Position numbers and translations under genes: made by a program. From Bordetella parapertussis (lineage in GTDB: Bacteria > Pseudomonadota > Gammaproteobacteria > Burkholderiales > Burkholderiaceae_B), in NCBI GenBank assembly GCA_945865935.1, contig CAMBFI010000002.1, forward strand, positions 62,001 through 126,000: a stretch of DNA of 64,000 bases, given 5' to 3'. The notes beneath the pieces were generated by a model. That model was given only the letters and a program-made list of their open reading frames with translations. It was not told the DNA's origin and ran no database searches. Numbering within the stretch: the stretch's first letter is position 1; each line of letters opens with the position of its first letter. Below are positions 42,556 through 51,245 of this stretch, piece by piece.

Positions 42556-43353
42556 TTACCAAGTTACCTGATCAAGCACCAGCACATGCCCCGCATCTAA
42601 GGGATGCGGCAGCACCACCATCTCCAGACCAAAGGTCTTCTTGAGCGCCTGAGGCGTCAAAGCGAGCTGCGGTGCCCCCTGCGACTCGACACGCCCACCT
42701 GCCAGTAGCACCAAGCGATCACACCATCGCGCAGCGAGATTAATATCGTGCAGCGCAACAAGCACGCCTGCTTGGTATTGCGCGGCGAACAATCTTAGAC
42801 AGCGCATCAGCTCGATCTGGTGTCGTGCATCCAAACTCGCCGCGGGTTCATCAAGAAGAATAAAGGGCTGCTCTCCGCTTGCGGCAATGGCCAAGCCTTG
42901 GACTAATACGCGCGCAAGTTGTACCCGTTGCTGCTCACCACCAGACAATGCCAAGTAGTGCCGTGGTCCCAGACCCGTTATGTCCGCCCAAGTCAGCGAC
43001 TGCAGCACCCAAGCCTCGACGGCCGCAGGGCTCGCCTCAGCAAACGGGTAGGCCCCCATTTCGACAACTTCTGCCACCGTCATATCAAAGGCCAGGCTCG
43101 GCTTTTGTGGCAGGACCGCTCGCCGACGAGACTGCTCTGTTATATCTAGCTCGGTTAACTGACGGCCCGAGAGTGTGATCTGGCCCGCAGCAGCAGGAAT
43201 CTCACCGGCGATGGCGTCAATCAGTGTCGATTTCCCTGCGCCGTTTTCACCTAAGAGGCCAACGATCTCCCCAGGCGCCACTGCAAGGCTAATGTCATCG
43301 AGCACGAGGCGCCCAACACGCAATAGCCTTACGGTATGTAGGTTTATGGTCAT
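42556..43353 (-). CDS. hmuV: Heme/iron-siderophore-type ABC transporter ATP-binding protein
   Basis: 265 residues. All ABC ATPase motifs are present: Walker A GENGAGKST, Q-loop PQKPSLAFDMTVAEVVEMG, signature LSGGEQQRVQLARVL, Walker B FILLDEPAASLDARH, and switch His in ALHDINLAARWCD. The overall sequence, especially the C-terminal GGRVESQGAPQLALTPQALKKTFGLEM, matches HmuV of heme importers. No permease, heme-binding protein or TonB receptor is adjacent; it is a lone ATPase, so its partner must be elsewhere. Classification as HmuV rather than another FecCD-type partner is likely but not certain. Confidence 0.85.
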   Translation of the reverse strand: MTINLHTVRLLRVGRLVLDDISLAVAPGEIVGLLGENGAGKSTLIDAIAGEIPAAAGQITLSGRQLTELDITEQSRRRAVLPQKPSLAFDMTVAEVVEMGAYPFAEASPAAVEAWVLQSLTWADITGLGPRHYLALSGGEQQRVQLARVLVQGLAIAASGEQPFILLDEPAASLDARHQIELMRCLRLFAAQYQAGVLVALHDINLAARWCDRLVLLAGGRVESQGAPQLALTPQALKKTFGLEMVVLPHPLDAGHVLVLDQVTW

Positions 43354-43475
43354 GGGCTCGCCATCTATTAGTGCGGGTTATTCGGTGCTTTTCAATTTCA
43401 CGCCATTTAGGTACATTCGCGTTGTAAATCTGACTATCTATTTTGGTCGTAACAATTAAAAAGCGGGAGACAAGC

Positions 43476-43937
43476 ATGGCAACTGTAAATTTGAGTGTAA
43501 ACGGCAAGTCACACAAAGTCGAAATTGAAGACGACACGCCGCTGCTTTACGCACTGCGCGATCACCTTGAAGTCAACGGGCCGAAATTTGGCTGCGGACT
43601 CGGGCAATGTGGCGCCTGTACGGTTGTTGTAGACGGGCAAGCCGTGCGTTCGTGCGTGACACCGACGACAGCCATGCAAGGCAAGAACATCACCACGCTT
43701 GAAGGTCTAGGAAGCTCAAAAAAACCTGGCAAATTGCAGCAAGCCTTCATTGATGAGCAGGCCGTGCAGTGCGGCTACTGCATCAATGGCATGATCATGA
43801 CCGCCAGCGCATTTCTCGCCACCAATAAAAATCCGACCGACGCGCAAATTAACGAGGTACTCGCAGGAAATCTGTGTCGTTGTGGCACCCATCAGCGGAT
43901 TGTGGCGGCAGTCAAACGCTACATCTCTGCTGCCTGA
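43476..43937 (+). CDS. (2Fe-2S) subunit of a molybdenum hydroxylase (IorA-like)
   Basis: 153 residues. Plant-type [2Fe-2S] site CGLGQCGACTVVVDG...C (about residues 40-62) and the second helical [2Fe-2S] site GYCINGMIMTA with NLCRCGTHQRI (about residues 98-142). This is the small subunit of isoquinoline 1-oxidoreductase- or aldehyde-oxidase-type enzymes that pass electrons from the Mo centre. ATG 43476 has GGGAGA upstream; an in-frame ATG-like start at 43443 lacks a site. The large subunit follows after 35 nt. No FAD subunit is present, as in the periplasmic two-subunit type. Confidence 0.92.
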   Translation: MATVNLSVNGKSHKVEIEDDTPLLYALRDHLEVNGPKFGCGLGQCGACTVVVDGQAVRSCVTPTTAMQGKNITTLEGLGSSKKPGKLQQAFIDEQAVQCGYCINGMIMTASAFLATNKNPTDAQINEVLAGNLCRCGTHQRIVAAVKRYISAA

Positions 43938-43972
43938 TCTCAACCCACAACTATTTATTCACAGGTGAACTC

Positions 43973-46207
43973 ATGAACGCATTCACACGACGCGAATTTT
44001 TGAAAGCCAGCGGTGCTGGTATGTTGGTTGTTAGTTTTTCGATGGGCGCGAAGCCCGCCGCCGCAAACTATGGCCTACTTCCCCCTAAGAGTGTAGCGAA
44101 GGATGTGCTGGACTCGTGGTTATCGATTGGCCGTGACGGTCAGGTCACCGTCTTTGTCGGCAAAGTTGACCTGGGCACTGGCACGAAGACCGCACTCTCA
44201 CAAATTGCTGCCGAAGAGCTGTCTGTCCCATTCGAAAGAATTTCTATGATCATGGGCGATACCGCCACAACGCCTGATCAGTGGTTAACGGGTGGTGCGA
44301 TCACGCTGTCTCAAGGAGGCAGTGAACTGCGCATCGCTGCGGCGAACGCGCGCATCGCGTTGCTTGCACGCGCAGCTGAAAAACTGAACGTACCTGTCAC
44401 TGACCTCACATTGAAAGATGGCGTGATCACTGCCGCGTCTAAGCCAGGACAAAGTCTCTCGTATGGTGATGTGATTGGCGAGGGCTTTAAGCTTAAAGTT
44501 GACCCGAAGGCGCCTGTTAAGTCGCACAAAGAATATACGCTTGTCGGTAAATCTATCCAGCGCGTGGATATCCCGGACAAGGTATCGGGCGAACATCTTT
44601 TTGTGCATGATTTCCGCTTGCCGGGCATGGTCCATGCTCGCGTGATTCGACCACTTGAGATGGGCGCAAATCTCGTGAGCTTTGACGATACCGATGCAAA
44701 AAAACTGAAGGGTTACGTGCAGACAGTTCGTCAGGGTAACTTCTTAGCAGTCGTCTGCAAAGACGAGTGGAGTGCGGTGAAAGCTGCTAAGGCCGTGAAG
44801 ACAACTTGGTCTGCAGGTCGTGAACTCCCCCCTCAAGCGAAGCTATACGAGCACTGGCGCCAGCTGCCCATCGCAAAAACCGATGTCACACAAAACGTCG
44901 GGAATATCGATGCCGCATTCGCAGGCGGTGCCAAGCGCATCAAAGCCACCTATAACTTTGCTGTGCAAACACATGCATCGTCAGGCCCCTCCTGTGCGGT
45001 TGCCGACTTTCGCGATGGAAAAATGACGCTCTGGTCGGCGTCGCAAGCGACGCATTCGATGCAAGACGAAATCGCAACGTTGACCAAGCTGCCCAAAGAT
45101 TCGATTCGTCTGGTGTACCTCGACGGCTCGGGGTGCTATGGCCGAAACGGACATGAAGACGCCACAGCCGACGCAGCACTAATCGCACAGATCATCAAAA
45201 AACCTGTCCGCGTTCAGTGGATGCGTCACGATGAAACTGCGTTAGCACCCAAGAGTCCGCCAAGGTCCATGGACTTCGAGGCGAGCTTTGACGCACAGGG
45301 CAATGTGACTGGCTGGCAAAGTGATTTCTATATTGCCTTAAACCACATCGCGGCATTTAAGCCTTTGGATTTCCCTTTACTTGCCACAGCTGAAACAGGT
45401 AATCCCCGCCCCGGCAACTGGGTCGGCTTCTTGTTCCAAAACTCCGCGGCTCCCTACGCGCTCCCGAACATCAAGGTCACCACAAAACATATCGAGCAGG
45501 CGATCTTCCGTGCCTCACATTTGCGTAGCCCTGGTCGTATCGAAAACAGCTTTGCCAACGAGTCCTTCATGGACGAACTTGCCGCAGCCGCAAAAGCTGA
45601 CCCTGCTGAATTCCGTCTCAAACACCTTTCAGATCCACGTGCAGTAGACGTAATTAAGGCCGTGCTGAAAGACTCTGGCTGGCAAGCTCGCCCAAGCCCG
45701 AATCCGGCGAGTGCGCAAGGCAACATCGCCAAGGGTCGCGGCATCTCCTATGTTCGCTACAACAACACGATCACCTACGTTGCGACCGTGGCGGATGTAG
45801 AAGTGAACCGTACAACGGGGCAGATTAAAGTGACACGCGTCTGTGTCGCGCACGACTGCGGACAAATTATCAATCCGGATGGCGTGATCAATCAGGTCGA
45901 AGGCGGTGTGATCCAAACCGTCAGCCGTACGCTCATGGAAGAAGTGAAATGGACCGGCAATACCGTGACGAGTGTTGATTGGACAAGCTACCCGATCTTG
46001 CGCTTCCCGGATGTCCCCAAAGTCGTCACTACACTGATTGACCGACCAGGCCAACCCGTGTGGGGTGCAGGCGAACAAGCACCAACGACTGTTCCTGCAG
46101 CGATCGCGAACGCAGTCTATGACGCAATCGGTGTGAGACTGCGCACCATTCCGTTTACGCCTGAATCCGTGAAGCTCGCAATCAGTCAAGCACCAAAAGT
46201 CGGATAA
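43973..46207 (+). CDS. Molybdopterin-binding subunit of a molybdenum hydroxylase (IorB-like), Tat-exported
   Basis: 744 residues. The N-terminus TRREFLKASGAGMLVVS is a Tat signal, so the folded enzyme is exported to the periplasm. Mo-cofactor segments include VGKVDLGTGTKTALSQIAAEEL, GDTATTPDQWLTGGAITLSQGG, YLDGSGCYGRNGHEDATADAALIA and the terminal GAGEQAPTTVPAAIANAVYDA, whose Glu is the catalytic base of the family. It hydroxylates an aldehyde or N-heterocycle using water. ATG 43973 is chosen since AGGTGA stands upstream and the signal starts there. An electron-accepting cytochrome c and an XdhC-type maturation gene are absent from the window. Confidence 0.9.
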   Translation: MNAFTRREFLKASGAGMLVVSFSMGAKPAAANYGLLPPKSVAKDVLDSWLSIGRDGQVTVFVGKVDLGTGTKTALSQIAAEELSVPFERISMIMGDTATTPDQWLTGGAITLSQGGSELRIAAANARIALLARAAEKLNVPVTDLTLKDGVITAASKPGQSLSYGDVIGEGFKLKVDPKAPVKSHKEYTLVGKSIQRVDIPDKVSGEHLFVHDFRLPGMVHARVIRPLEMGANLVSFDDTDAKKLKGYVQTVRQGNFLAVVCKDEWSAVKAAKAVKTTWSAGRELPPQAKLYEHWRQLPIAKTDVTQNVGNIDAAFAGGAKRIKATYNFAVQTHASSGPSCAVADFRDGKMTLWSASQATHSMQDEIATLTKLPKDSIRLVYLDGSGCYGRNGHEDATADAALIAQIIKKPVRVQWMRHDETALAPKSPPRSMDFEASFDAQGNVTGWQSDFYIALNHIAAFKPLDFPLLATAETGNPRPGNWVGFLFQNSAAPYALPNIKVTTKHIEQAIFRASHLRSPGRIENSFANESFMDELAAAAKADPAEFRLKHLSDPRAVDVIKAVLKDSGWQARPSPNPASAQGNIAKGRGISYVRYNNTITYVATVADVEVNRTTGQIKVTRVCVAHDCGQIINPDGVINQVEGGVIQTVSRTLMEEVKWTGNTVTSVDWTSYPILRFPDVPKVVTTLIDRPGQPVWGAGEQAPTTVPAAIANAVYDAIGVRLRTIPFTPESVKLAISQAPKVG

Positions 46208-46227
46208 GTGTTTCTGTAGAGTCAGGC

Positions 46228-46258
46228 AAAAAAAACAGCCCTCCTTGGAGGGCTGTTT
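46228..46258 (-). terminator. Bidirectional intrinsic terminator
   Basis: Stem AACAGCCCTCC (46234-46244) pairs with GGAGGGCTGTT (46247-46257) with a minimal loop. An A-run at 46228-46235 gives eight U on the minus strand, terminating the GST gene. Three T on the plus side provide weak termination for the molybdenum hydroxylase. Confidence 0.85.
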
Positions 46259-46276
46259 CACATCAAGCTGAGCACT

Positions 46277-46876
46277 TTAAGAGGCGACGGGAAGCGTCTT
46301 TGCCATGGGCGCCAACTTCTCAACACTCGCATACCACGCTGCAAGCTTAGGATGACCTGCGCGCCAAGGCTCATTGGCAAACCGGAAATCAAGATAGCCG
46401 AGTGCACACGCCACAGCGATCTCACCGATCGTTGCTAACTGACCAAGCGACGAGGCTTCGGCCTCGAGCACGTCAAGCGCACGAGCCACCTTTCCTTGCT
46501 GTAGCAAGATGTAGCCGATGCGCCCTTCGTCTTGAGGCAGCGCGATTTCTCGGCGACGTGGCTGGCTCGCATCCAGAATGCCATCACCAATCGCCTGAAG
46601 GCGCAACGCCTGCCAGCGCGCAGGGCCGACCGCAGGAAACAAAGGTGCCGCAGCGCCTAGGCTGTCGATGTATTCACAAATGACAGGGCTATCAAACATG
46701 GCCACACCCTCGTCAGTGACAAGGGTGGGAATCTTTCCCAGTGGGTTTGAGTCCGAGAGCACCGGATCCGTTGTTGAAATTGACCATTTTTCAAAGGTTC
46801 CCTCAATACCGCGTGCGATCGCACAAGCGATCACTTTACGAACATAGGGACTTGCTCCAGATACCGTGATTTTCAT
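46277..46876 (-). CDS. Glutathione S-transferase family protein
   Basis: 199 residues. N-terminal thioredoxin-like domain begins MKITVSGASPYVRKV (the catalytic Ser/Tyr position in SGASPYVRK) and has NPLGKIPTLVTDEGVAMFDSPVICEYIDSL (cis-Pro and the ES/DS glutathione motif). The alpha-helical C-terminal domain has EIAVACALGYLDFR. A start at ATG 46876 is favoured over a longer reading (to 46945) because the fold begins right there. It conjugates glutathione to, or isomerises, electrophiles; specificity is unknown. It is divergent from the FMN dehydrogenase gene. Confidence 0.88.
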   Translation of the reverse strand: MKITVSGASPYVRKVIACAIARGIEGTFEKWSISTTDPVLSDSNPLGKIPTLVTDEGVAMFDSPVICEYIDSLGAAAPLFPAVGPARWQALRLQAIGDGILDASQPRRREIALPQDEGRIGYILLQQGKVARALDVLEAEASSLGQLATIGEIAVACALGYLDFRFANEPWRAGHPKLAAWYASVEKLAPMAKTLPVAS

Positions 46877-46935
46877 AAACCGATCCGTTAAAAATAAATG
46901 ATAAGGAATACGCTTGCATAGTTGTACTATAAATC

Positions 46936-46967
46936 GCACCTGCACAAGTTAAGGTGCAAACGCACCT
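46936..46967. promoter_or_regulatory. GCACCT/AGGTGC repeat cluster, candidate operator
   Basis: GCACCT at 46936-46941, AGGTGC at 46952-46957 and GCACCT at 46962-46967. The last two form a dyad with a 4-nt AAAC spacer. Position: upstream of the GST gene, in the divergent gap before the FMN dehydrogenase. Binding protein unknown. Confidence 0.4.
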
Positions 46968-47094
46968 AGTTTGCTGTTGCTTTGCAGCATTTTATTGGGT
47001 CTCACTGCCCACTCACGTATCGTCTGTAGTAAATTTTCACTATCTGCTGTCGGTGCATTGACGCATCATCGCCAACAAGTTAACCGAGCACACC

Positions 47095-48252
47095 ATGGCT
47101 ACCGCTATCAATCTTCATGACTTTCGCGCAATGGCGCAACGTCGCCTACCGAAAATCGCCTTCGATTTCATCGATGGCGGTGCCGACGACGAGACGGGTC
47201 TCGTGCGTAATCGAAATGCTTTTCAGGACTATCAGTTGATCCCAAGGTATTTAGCTGATATCACCAAAATCAATCAGACGACCAGCCTGTTCGGACGTGA
47301 GTACGCAAGCCCGATTGGCATTTCCCCAACGGGTATGGCGGGGCTGTTTCGCACAGGCGCGGATGCTATGCTTGCGGCCGCCGCAAAAAAAGCCAACGTG
47401 CCGTTTTTGCTGTCGAGCGCAAGTAACTTCAGACTAGAAGACGCCGCCAAACTCGCACCAGACAACGTTTGGTTTCAGATGTATGCCACTAGTGATGAGC
47501 GTATCAATCACGATCTCGTTCATCGCGCAAAAAATGCGGGCCTGGGTGTACTGGCGATTACGGTGGACGTACCTGTCAATTCAAATCGAGAACGCAACAA
47601 GCGCAACGGCTTTACTCGACCGTTCCGAATGACACCCGCCATCATGCTGGATGCCATGACCAAGCCAAGCTGGGTCCTTGAGTACCTCAGAGCGGGTGGT
47701 ATGCCGTTGATGAGCAATTGGCAACCTTATGCCCCGGAGGGCGCTTCAGCCGACGAGGTCGCTGACTTATACGGGACGCTCACGCCCGCGCCGATGACCA
47801 ACTGGGATACCGTCGCGCGCATTCGCGAACAGTGGTCAGGACCGCTCATCATCAAGGGATTGCTCCACGCCGACGATGCGCTCAAGGCCGCGGAGCTCGG
47901 CCTCGATGGGATCGTAGTCTCTAACCACGGCGCTCGGCAACTCGATGTGGCGCCTTCGTCGATCACCATGTTCCCGTCGATCAAAGCGGCAGTGGGCGAC
48001 AAGATAACGCTCATGCTCGACAGCGGTGTGCGTCGTGGCTCGGACATCGTGATTGCAAAGTGTCTCGGGGCGCAATTCTGTTTTTTTGGTCGCCCAACGC
48101 TGTACGCTGTCGCCGCACTAGGTCAAGAAGGTGCGGACCAAGTCTTCGCGATCTTGCGTCGGGAGCTGCAAGCGATACTCACTCAGATCGGCTGTCAAAA
48201 CTTTGACGATCTAAATGAGCGTTTTCTCTTGCGCGCGGGACAACAACCTTAG
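47095..48252 (+). CDS. FMN-dependent alpha-hydroxy-acid dehydrogenase/oxidase
   Basis: 385 residues, TIM barrel. Family features: AFDFIDGGADDETG near residue 25, ISPTGMAGLFRTGADAMLAAAAKKANVPFLLSS, VDVPVNSNRERNKRNGF, WSGPLIIKGLLHADDALKAAELGLDGIVVSNHGARQLD with the catalytic His and Arg, and LDSGVRRGSDIVIAKCLGA (FMN phosphate). It oxidises L-2-hydroxy acids such as lactate or mandelate to 2-oxo acids, passing electrons to quinone or oxygen. Which acid cannot be told; mandelate- or glycolate-like substrates are alternatives to L-lactate. It overlaps the convergent quinone-oxidoreductase gene at the stop codon by 4 nt. Confidence 0.9.
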   Translation: MATAINLHDFRAMAQRRLPKIAFDFIDGGADDETGLVRNRNAFQDYQLIPRYLADITKINQTTSLFGREYASPIGISPTGMAGLFRTGADAMLAAAAKKANVPFLLSSASNFRLEDAAKLAPDNVWFQMYATSDERINHDLVHRAKNAGLGVLAITVDVPVNSNRERNKRNGFTRPFRMTPAIMLDAMTKPSWVLEYLRAGGMPLMSNWQPYAPEGASADEVADLYGTLTPAPMTNWDTVARIREQWSGPLIIKGLLHADDALKAAELGLDGIVVSNHGARQLDVAPSSITMFPSIKAAVGDKITLMLDSGVRRGSDIVIAKCLGAQFCFFGRPTLYAVAALGQEGADQVFAILRRELQAILTQIGCQNFDDLNERFLLRAGQQP

Positions 48253-49229
48253 ATCACGTCCACAACCGCGTTGCCCATTACCCGGCCTTGCTCAACGGCC
48301 TCGTGGGCTGTAACAATCTCATCGAGCTTAAAGCGCGCACCGATCGCGTGCGTAAGCTTGCCTGACTGCAGCAAACCACATAACCCCATGAGAGCGTTTG
48401 CACGCTCCGCTGGCGTGAGTTCATACACGAGAAAGAACTGCAAACTTAGGCTTGTTGTGAGACAAAGACGGAAAGGGATGGATGGTGGCTCAACTTTATT
48501 CGAGCCAAAACAGGCCACCGTCCCGTGAGCAGCTAACGCACCGTCGCGAACCAAGTCTGTCGTGGTCGAAAAATCCATATCAATGATCGCATCTGCACCT
48601 CGACCTTCCGTCAGAGCCTTTACCCGTTCGGCTACGTTCTCTGTTTTGTAATTGATCGTTTCGCTCGCACCACCTGCCCGAGCGTGTTTAGCTTTTGTCT
48701 CCGAGCTCACCGTGCCAATCACACGTGCCCCTCTCAGTGCAGCCATCTGTACCGCATAGTGCCCGACTGAGGAGGCCGCTCCAATTACCAGCACCGTCTT
48801 GCCTGCAATGTCGCCGCAGCGTCGCACGGCCTCATAAGCAGTTAAGCCAGGAATTCCCATGCACGCAGCCCCATCGAAGCTGACATGATCAGGCAGCTTG
48901 ACAGCCTGTGCCTGGGGCAAGCAAACATATTGGGCGGCAGTGCCGAAGGGGCGCTGATACTGTGCGTTCCAAGTCCATACCCGCTCACCGATCCGCGAGG
49001 GCGATACCCCGGCACCGACAGCGTCAACCACCCCACCCGCATCGCTATGCGGAATTATTTTGGGATCATTGATGGGCCGATTGCGACGCGATTTCACATC
49101 AGACGGATTTACGCCCGACACGTGTATCTTGACGCGAACTTCGCCAGGACCCGGCTCGGGGGTGGGAATCTCGCCCAACATTAAGACGTCTTTTGCTTCA
49201 CCATTTTTTTCATACCATGCGGCTTTCAT
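48249..49229 (-). CDS. NADPH:quinone reductase-like MDR oxidoreductase
   Basis: 326 residues. N-terminal domain PGPGEVRVKIHVSGVNPSDVKSRR and PHSDAGGVVDAVGAGVSPSRIGERVW. Rossmann domain GKTVLVIGAASSVGHYAVQMAALRGARVIGTVSS, and C-terminal QGRVMGNAVVDVI. This is the zeta-crystallin/quinone reductase group; no zinc ligand cluster. GGGAG stands 7 nt before ATG 49229. It is separated by 74 nt from the divergent Bug gene at 49304. The function is reduction of quinones or enones by NADPH. Confidence 0.87.
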   Translation of the reverse strand: MKAAWYEKNGEAKDVLMLGEIPTPEPGPGEVRVKIHVSGVNPSDVKSRRNRPINDPKIIPHSDAGGVVDAVGAGVSPSRIGERVWTWNAQYQRPFGTAAQYVCLPQAQAVKLPDHVSFDGAACMGIPGLTAYEAVRRCGDIAGKTVLVIGAASSVGHYAVQMAALRGARVIGTVSSETKAKHARAGGASETINYKTENVAERVKALTEGRGADAIIDMDFSTTTDLVRDGALAAHGTVACFGSNKVEPPSIPFRLCLTTSLSLQFFLVYELTPAERANALMGLCGLLQSGKLTHAIGARFKLDEIVTAHEAVEQGRVMGNAVVDVI

Positions 49230-49303
49230 TTTATGCTCCCGTCTCTTTCACAAGTTGCCACATCATAGTATTGTGTATTGCCTCTGACTAGAGAAATGAT
49301 CAT

Positions 49304-50272
49304 ATGAAATCAATCGTCGCGTTGCTACCCAAGCTCTTATGCTTTCTAAGTTTTTTTATCCTTCCCCACGCTTGGGCTGCCTATCCTGAGAAGCCCGTCA
49401 CATTAGTTGTGCCCTTTGCCCCGGGTGGGTCGAATGACATCGTTGCGCGCCAGCTCGCCAAACAACTCACTGCGCAATGGGGCCAACCCGTCATCATTGA
49501 AAATAAACCGGGTGCAGGCACGGCAATCGGTGCAGCTTATGTCGCCAAGCAACGCAATGATGGCTACACCCTTCTGGTTGCCTCTTCAACGTTTACGATG
49601 GCACCTGCAGTGGTCAATAGCTTGCCATTTGATCCTGTGAAAGACTTCACACCGATCGCTATGATTGGCGAAGTGCCGCTCGCGCTTGCCGCAAAGCCCA
49701 AGTCGCCGGGTAAAGATGCAAAAGAATATTTCGATTACTTAAGGACGACGCCAAACTTGAACTACGGCGCGACTGGGGTCGGCAGCATTCAGCATTTCGC
49801 AGGCGTCATGCTCAGTCAAGCACTTGGCAATAACATGAGCGCCGTGCAATACAAAGGTGGCAGCCCTGCGATGACCGATACGATGGGCGGACATATTGAA
49901 TTTTCAATTGGCAGCATGACGCAAGTGCTTCCGCAGATCCGAAATGGCACCTTGCGTGGTGTCGCCGTCACAAGCCCCCAGCGCTCCGCCGCAGCGCCTG
50001 ACATGCCAACGTTTCAAGAAGCGGGCATCAAGGGCTATGACATTCAACAGTGGTGGGGCTTACTTGGTCCCGCCAATGTGGATCCGGCCATACAGCAGAT
50101 CATTAATAGCGCGGTGAATAAGGCATTAGCTTCCAAAGACCTCGTAGAGTTTCTTGCTGCGGATGGTGGCACGCCAAAGCCAATGACCGTGATGGACTTC
50201 AGAAAACTCGTCCATGACGGCCTCCTTCGTTGGGCCGCCGTCGCAAAACAAACTGGCATCACAGCACAGTAA
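49304..50272 (+). CDS. Bug-family (TctC) solute-binding protein
   Basis: 322 residues. Signal peptide ends near AWA-AY (residue 25). It has the full Bug sequence YPEKPVTLVVPFAPGGSNDIVARQLA, GQPVIIENKPGAGTAIG, NYGATGVGSIQHFAGVMLSQALG and VQYKGGSPAMTDTMGGHIEF. The ligand clamp APGGSND is close to that of aromatic or dicarboxylate binders. There is no tctAB beside it. The next gene is a TauD/TfdA dioxygenase 22 nt downstream, so the ligand may be that enzyme's substrate or its 2-oxoglutarate co-substrate. Confidence 0.92.
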   Translation: MKSIVALLPKLLCFLSFFILPHAWAAYPEKPVTLVVPFAPGGSNDIVARQLAKQLTAQWGQPVIIENKPGAGTAIGAAYVAKQRNDGYTLLVASSTFTMAPAVVNSLPFDPVKDFTPIAMIGEVPLALAAKPKSPGKDAKEYFDYLRTTPNLNYGATGVGSIQHFAGVMLSQALGNNMSAVQYKGGSPAMTDTMGGHIEFSIGSMTQVLPQIRNGTLRGVAVTSPQRSAAAPDMPTFQEAGIKGYDIQQWWGLLGPANVDPAIQQIINSAVNKALASKDLVEFLAADGGTPKPMTVMDFRKLVHDGLLRWAAVAKQTGITAQ

Positions 50273-50294
50273 CTTTCGCTTTTTCGAGACCTCT

Positions 50295-51143
50295 ATGACA
50301 TTGATCATTGAACCGATCCGGAAAGAGTTTAGTGCTGAAATATCCGGCATCGATCTGAGTCAACCTACGACAGCAGCCATTAAGCAACAGCTTAATGCGG
50401 CACTCGCACAATATGCGGTGTTGATATTTCGTAAACAAAAATTGACGCCGCCTCAATTTATGGCTGCGGCCGAAATCTTTGGCGAACTGATGGACCAACA
50501 GCTAAAAAAATATGTCCTCTCAGACTATCCAATGGTTGGGTGCAACTCAACAGACGACCTGCCTAGAAAGAATGGGAAGCTTCAAGTGCGTGGAGAGAAC
50601 TACCACACAGACCACTCTAATGACCGTTGCCCGCCAAAAGCGACAACGCTGCATGCGCTACAGCTTCCCCCAACAGGTGGCGACACGCAATTCGTCGATG
50701 TCAGACAAGCCTATGACGACTTGCCTGCGCCGCTCAAAGATACGATTAAGGATCTGCGGTCACTACATGTGCATCAAAGCAGTCGCAGCCCGCGCGAGCT
50801 CACTAAGCTAAGCGCTGAGGATCTCGCGAAAATTCCAACCGCACTGCAACCTCTCGTGATTCGCCATCCGGGGAGCGGCCGACCCGCTCTATATCTGAAC
50901 ACAGGCCGGATGGAAGGCATTGATGGCATGCCCGCTGACGAGGGTTACGCCCTGATCGACGATCTATACCAGCACGCGACGCATGCGCGCTACGAGTATC
51001 GTCATCAGTGGCAGATGGGTGACCTGGTCATTTGGGATAACCAGGCAGTGATGCATCAGGCAAACGCTGATTATGATCCTGAACAGAAACGGTTTCTTTA
51101 CCGCCTGATGATTAAAGGCGTAGAGTTAACGGCCGCTCAATAA
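50295..51143 (+). CDS. TauD/TfdA-family Fe(II)/2-oxoglutarate dioxygenase
   Basis: 282 residues. Family III dioxygenase features: FSAEISGIDLSQPT, YAVLIFRKQKLTPPQFM, the Fe site H-x-D in NYHTDHSN (about residues 107-111), the distal His in NQAVMHQANADYD (about residue 260), and the 2-oxoglutarate-binding Arg in RFLYRLMIKG. It hydroxylates a substrate such as a sulfonate or aryloxyalkanoate, releasing the hydroxylated fragment. ATG 50295 is the natural family start; an upstream in-frame codon overlaps the Bug gene. With the preceding Bug protein it forms a probable two-gene uptake and oxidation unit. Confidence 0.9.
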   Translation: MTLIIEPIRKEFSAEISGIDLSQPTTAAIKQQLNAALAQYAVLIFRKQKLTPPQFMAAAEIFGELMDQQLKKYVLSDYPMVGCNSTDDLPRKNGKLQVRGENYHTDHSNDRCPPKATTLHALQLPPTGGDTQFVDVRQAYDDLPAPLKDTIKDLRSLHVHQSSRSPRELTKLSAEDLAKIPTALQPLVIRHPGSGRPALYLNTGRMEGIDGMPADEGYALIDDLYQHATHARYEYRHQWQMGDLVIWDNQAVMHQANADYDPEQKRFLYRLMIKGVELTAAQ

Positions 51144-51245
51144 CAGCAACTCGGTCTTGGAATAGCACCCAAGATATCTTCGGACTAGATCGACACGTTC
51201 GAGCTTGGTAGGTATGATGATTAAAAAGACAGCCAAGGTCCTTTG

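Noticed and set aside
45629-46261. 210-codon open frame opposite the molybdenum hydroxylase
   Set aside because: It overlaps the catalytic C-terminus of the large subunit and runs into the terminator; composition is typical of a shadow frame.
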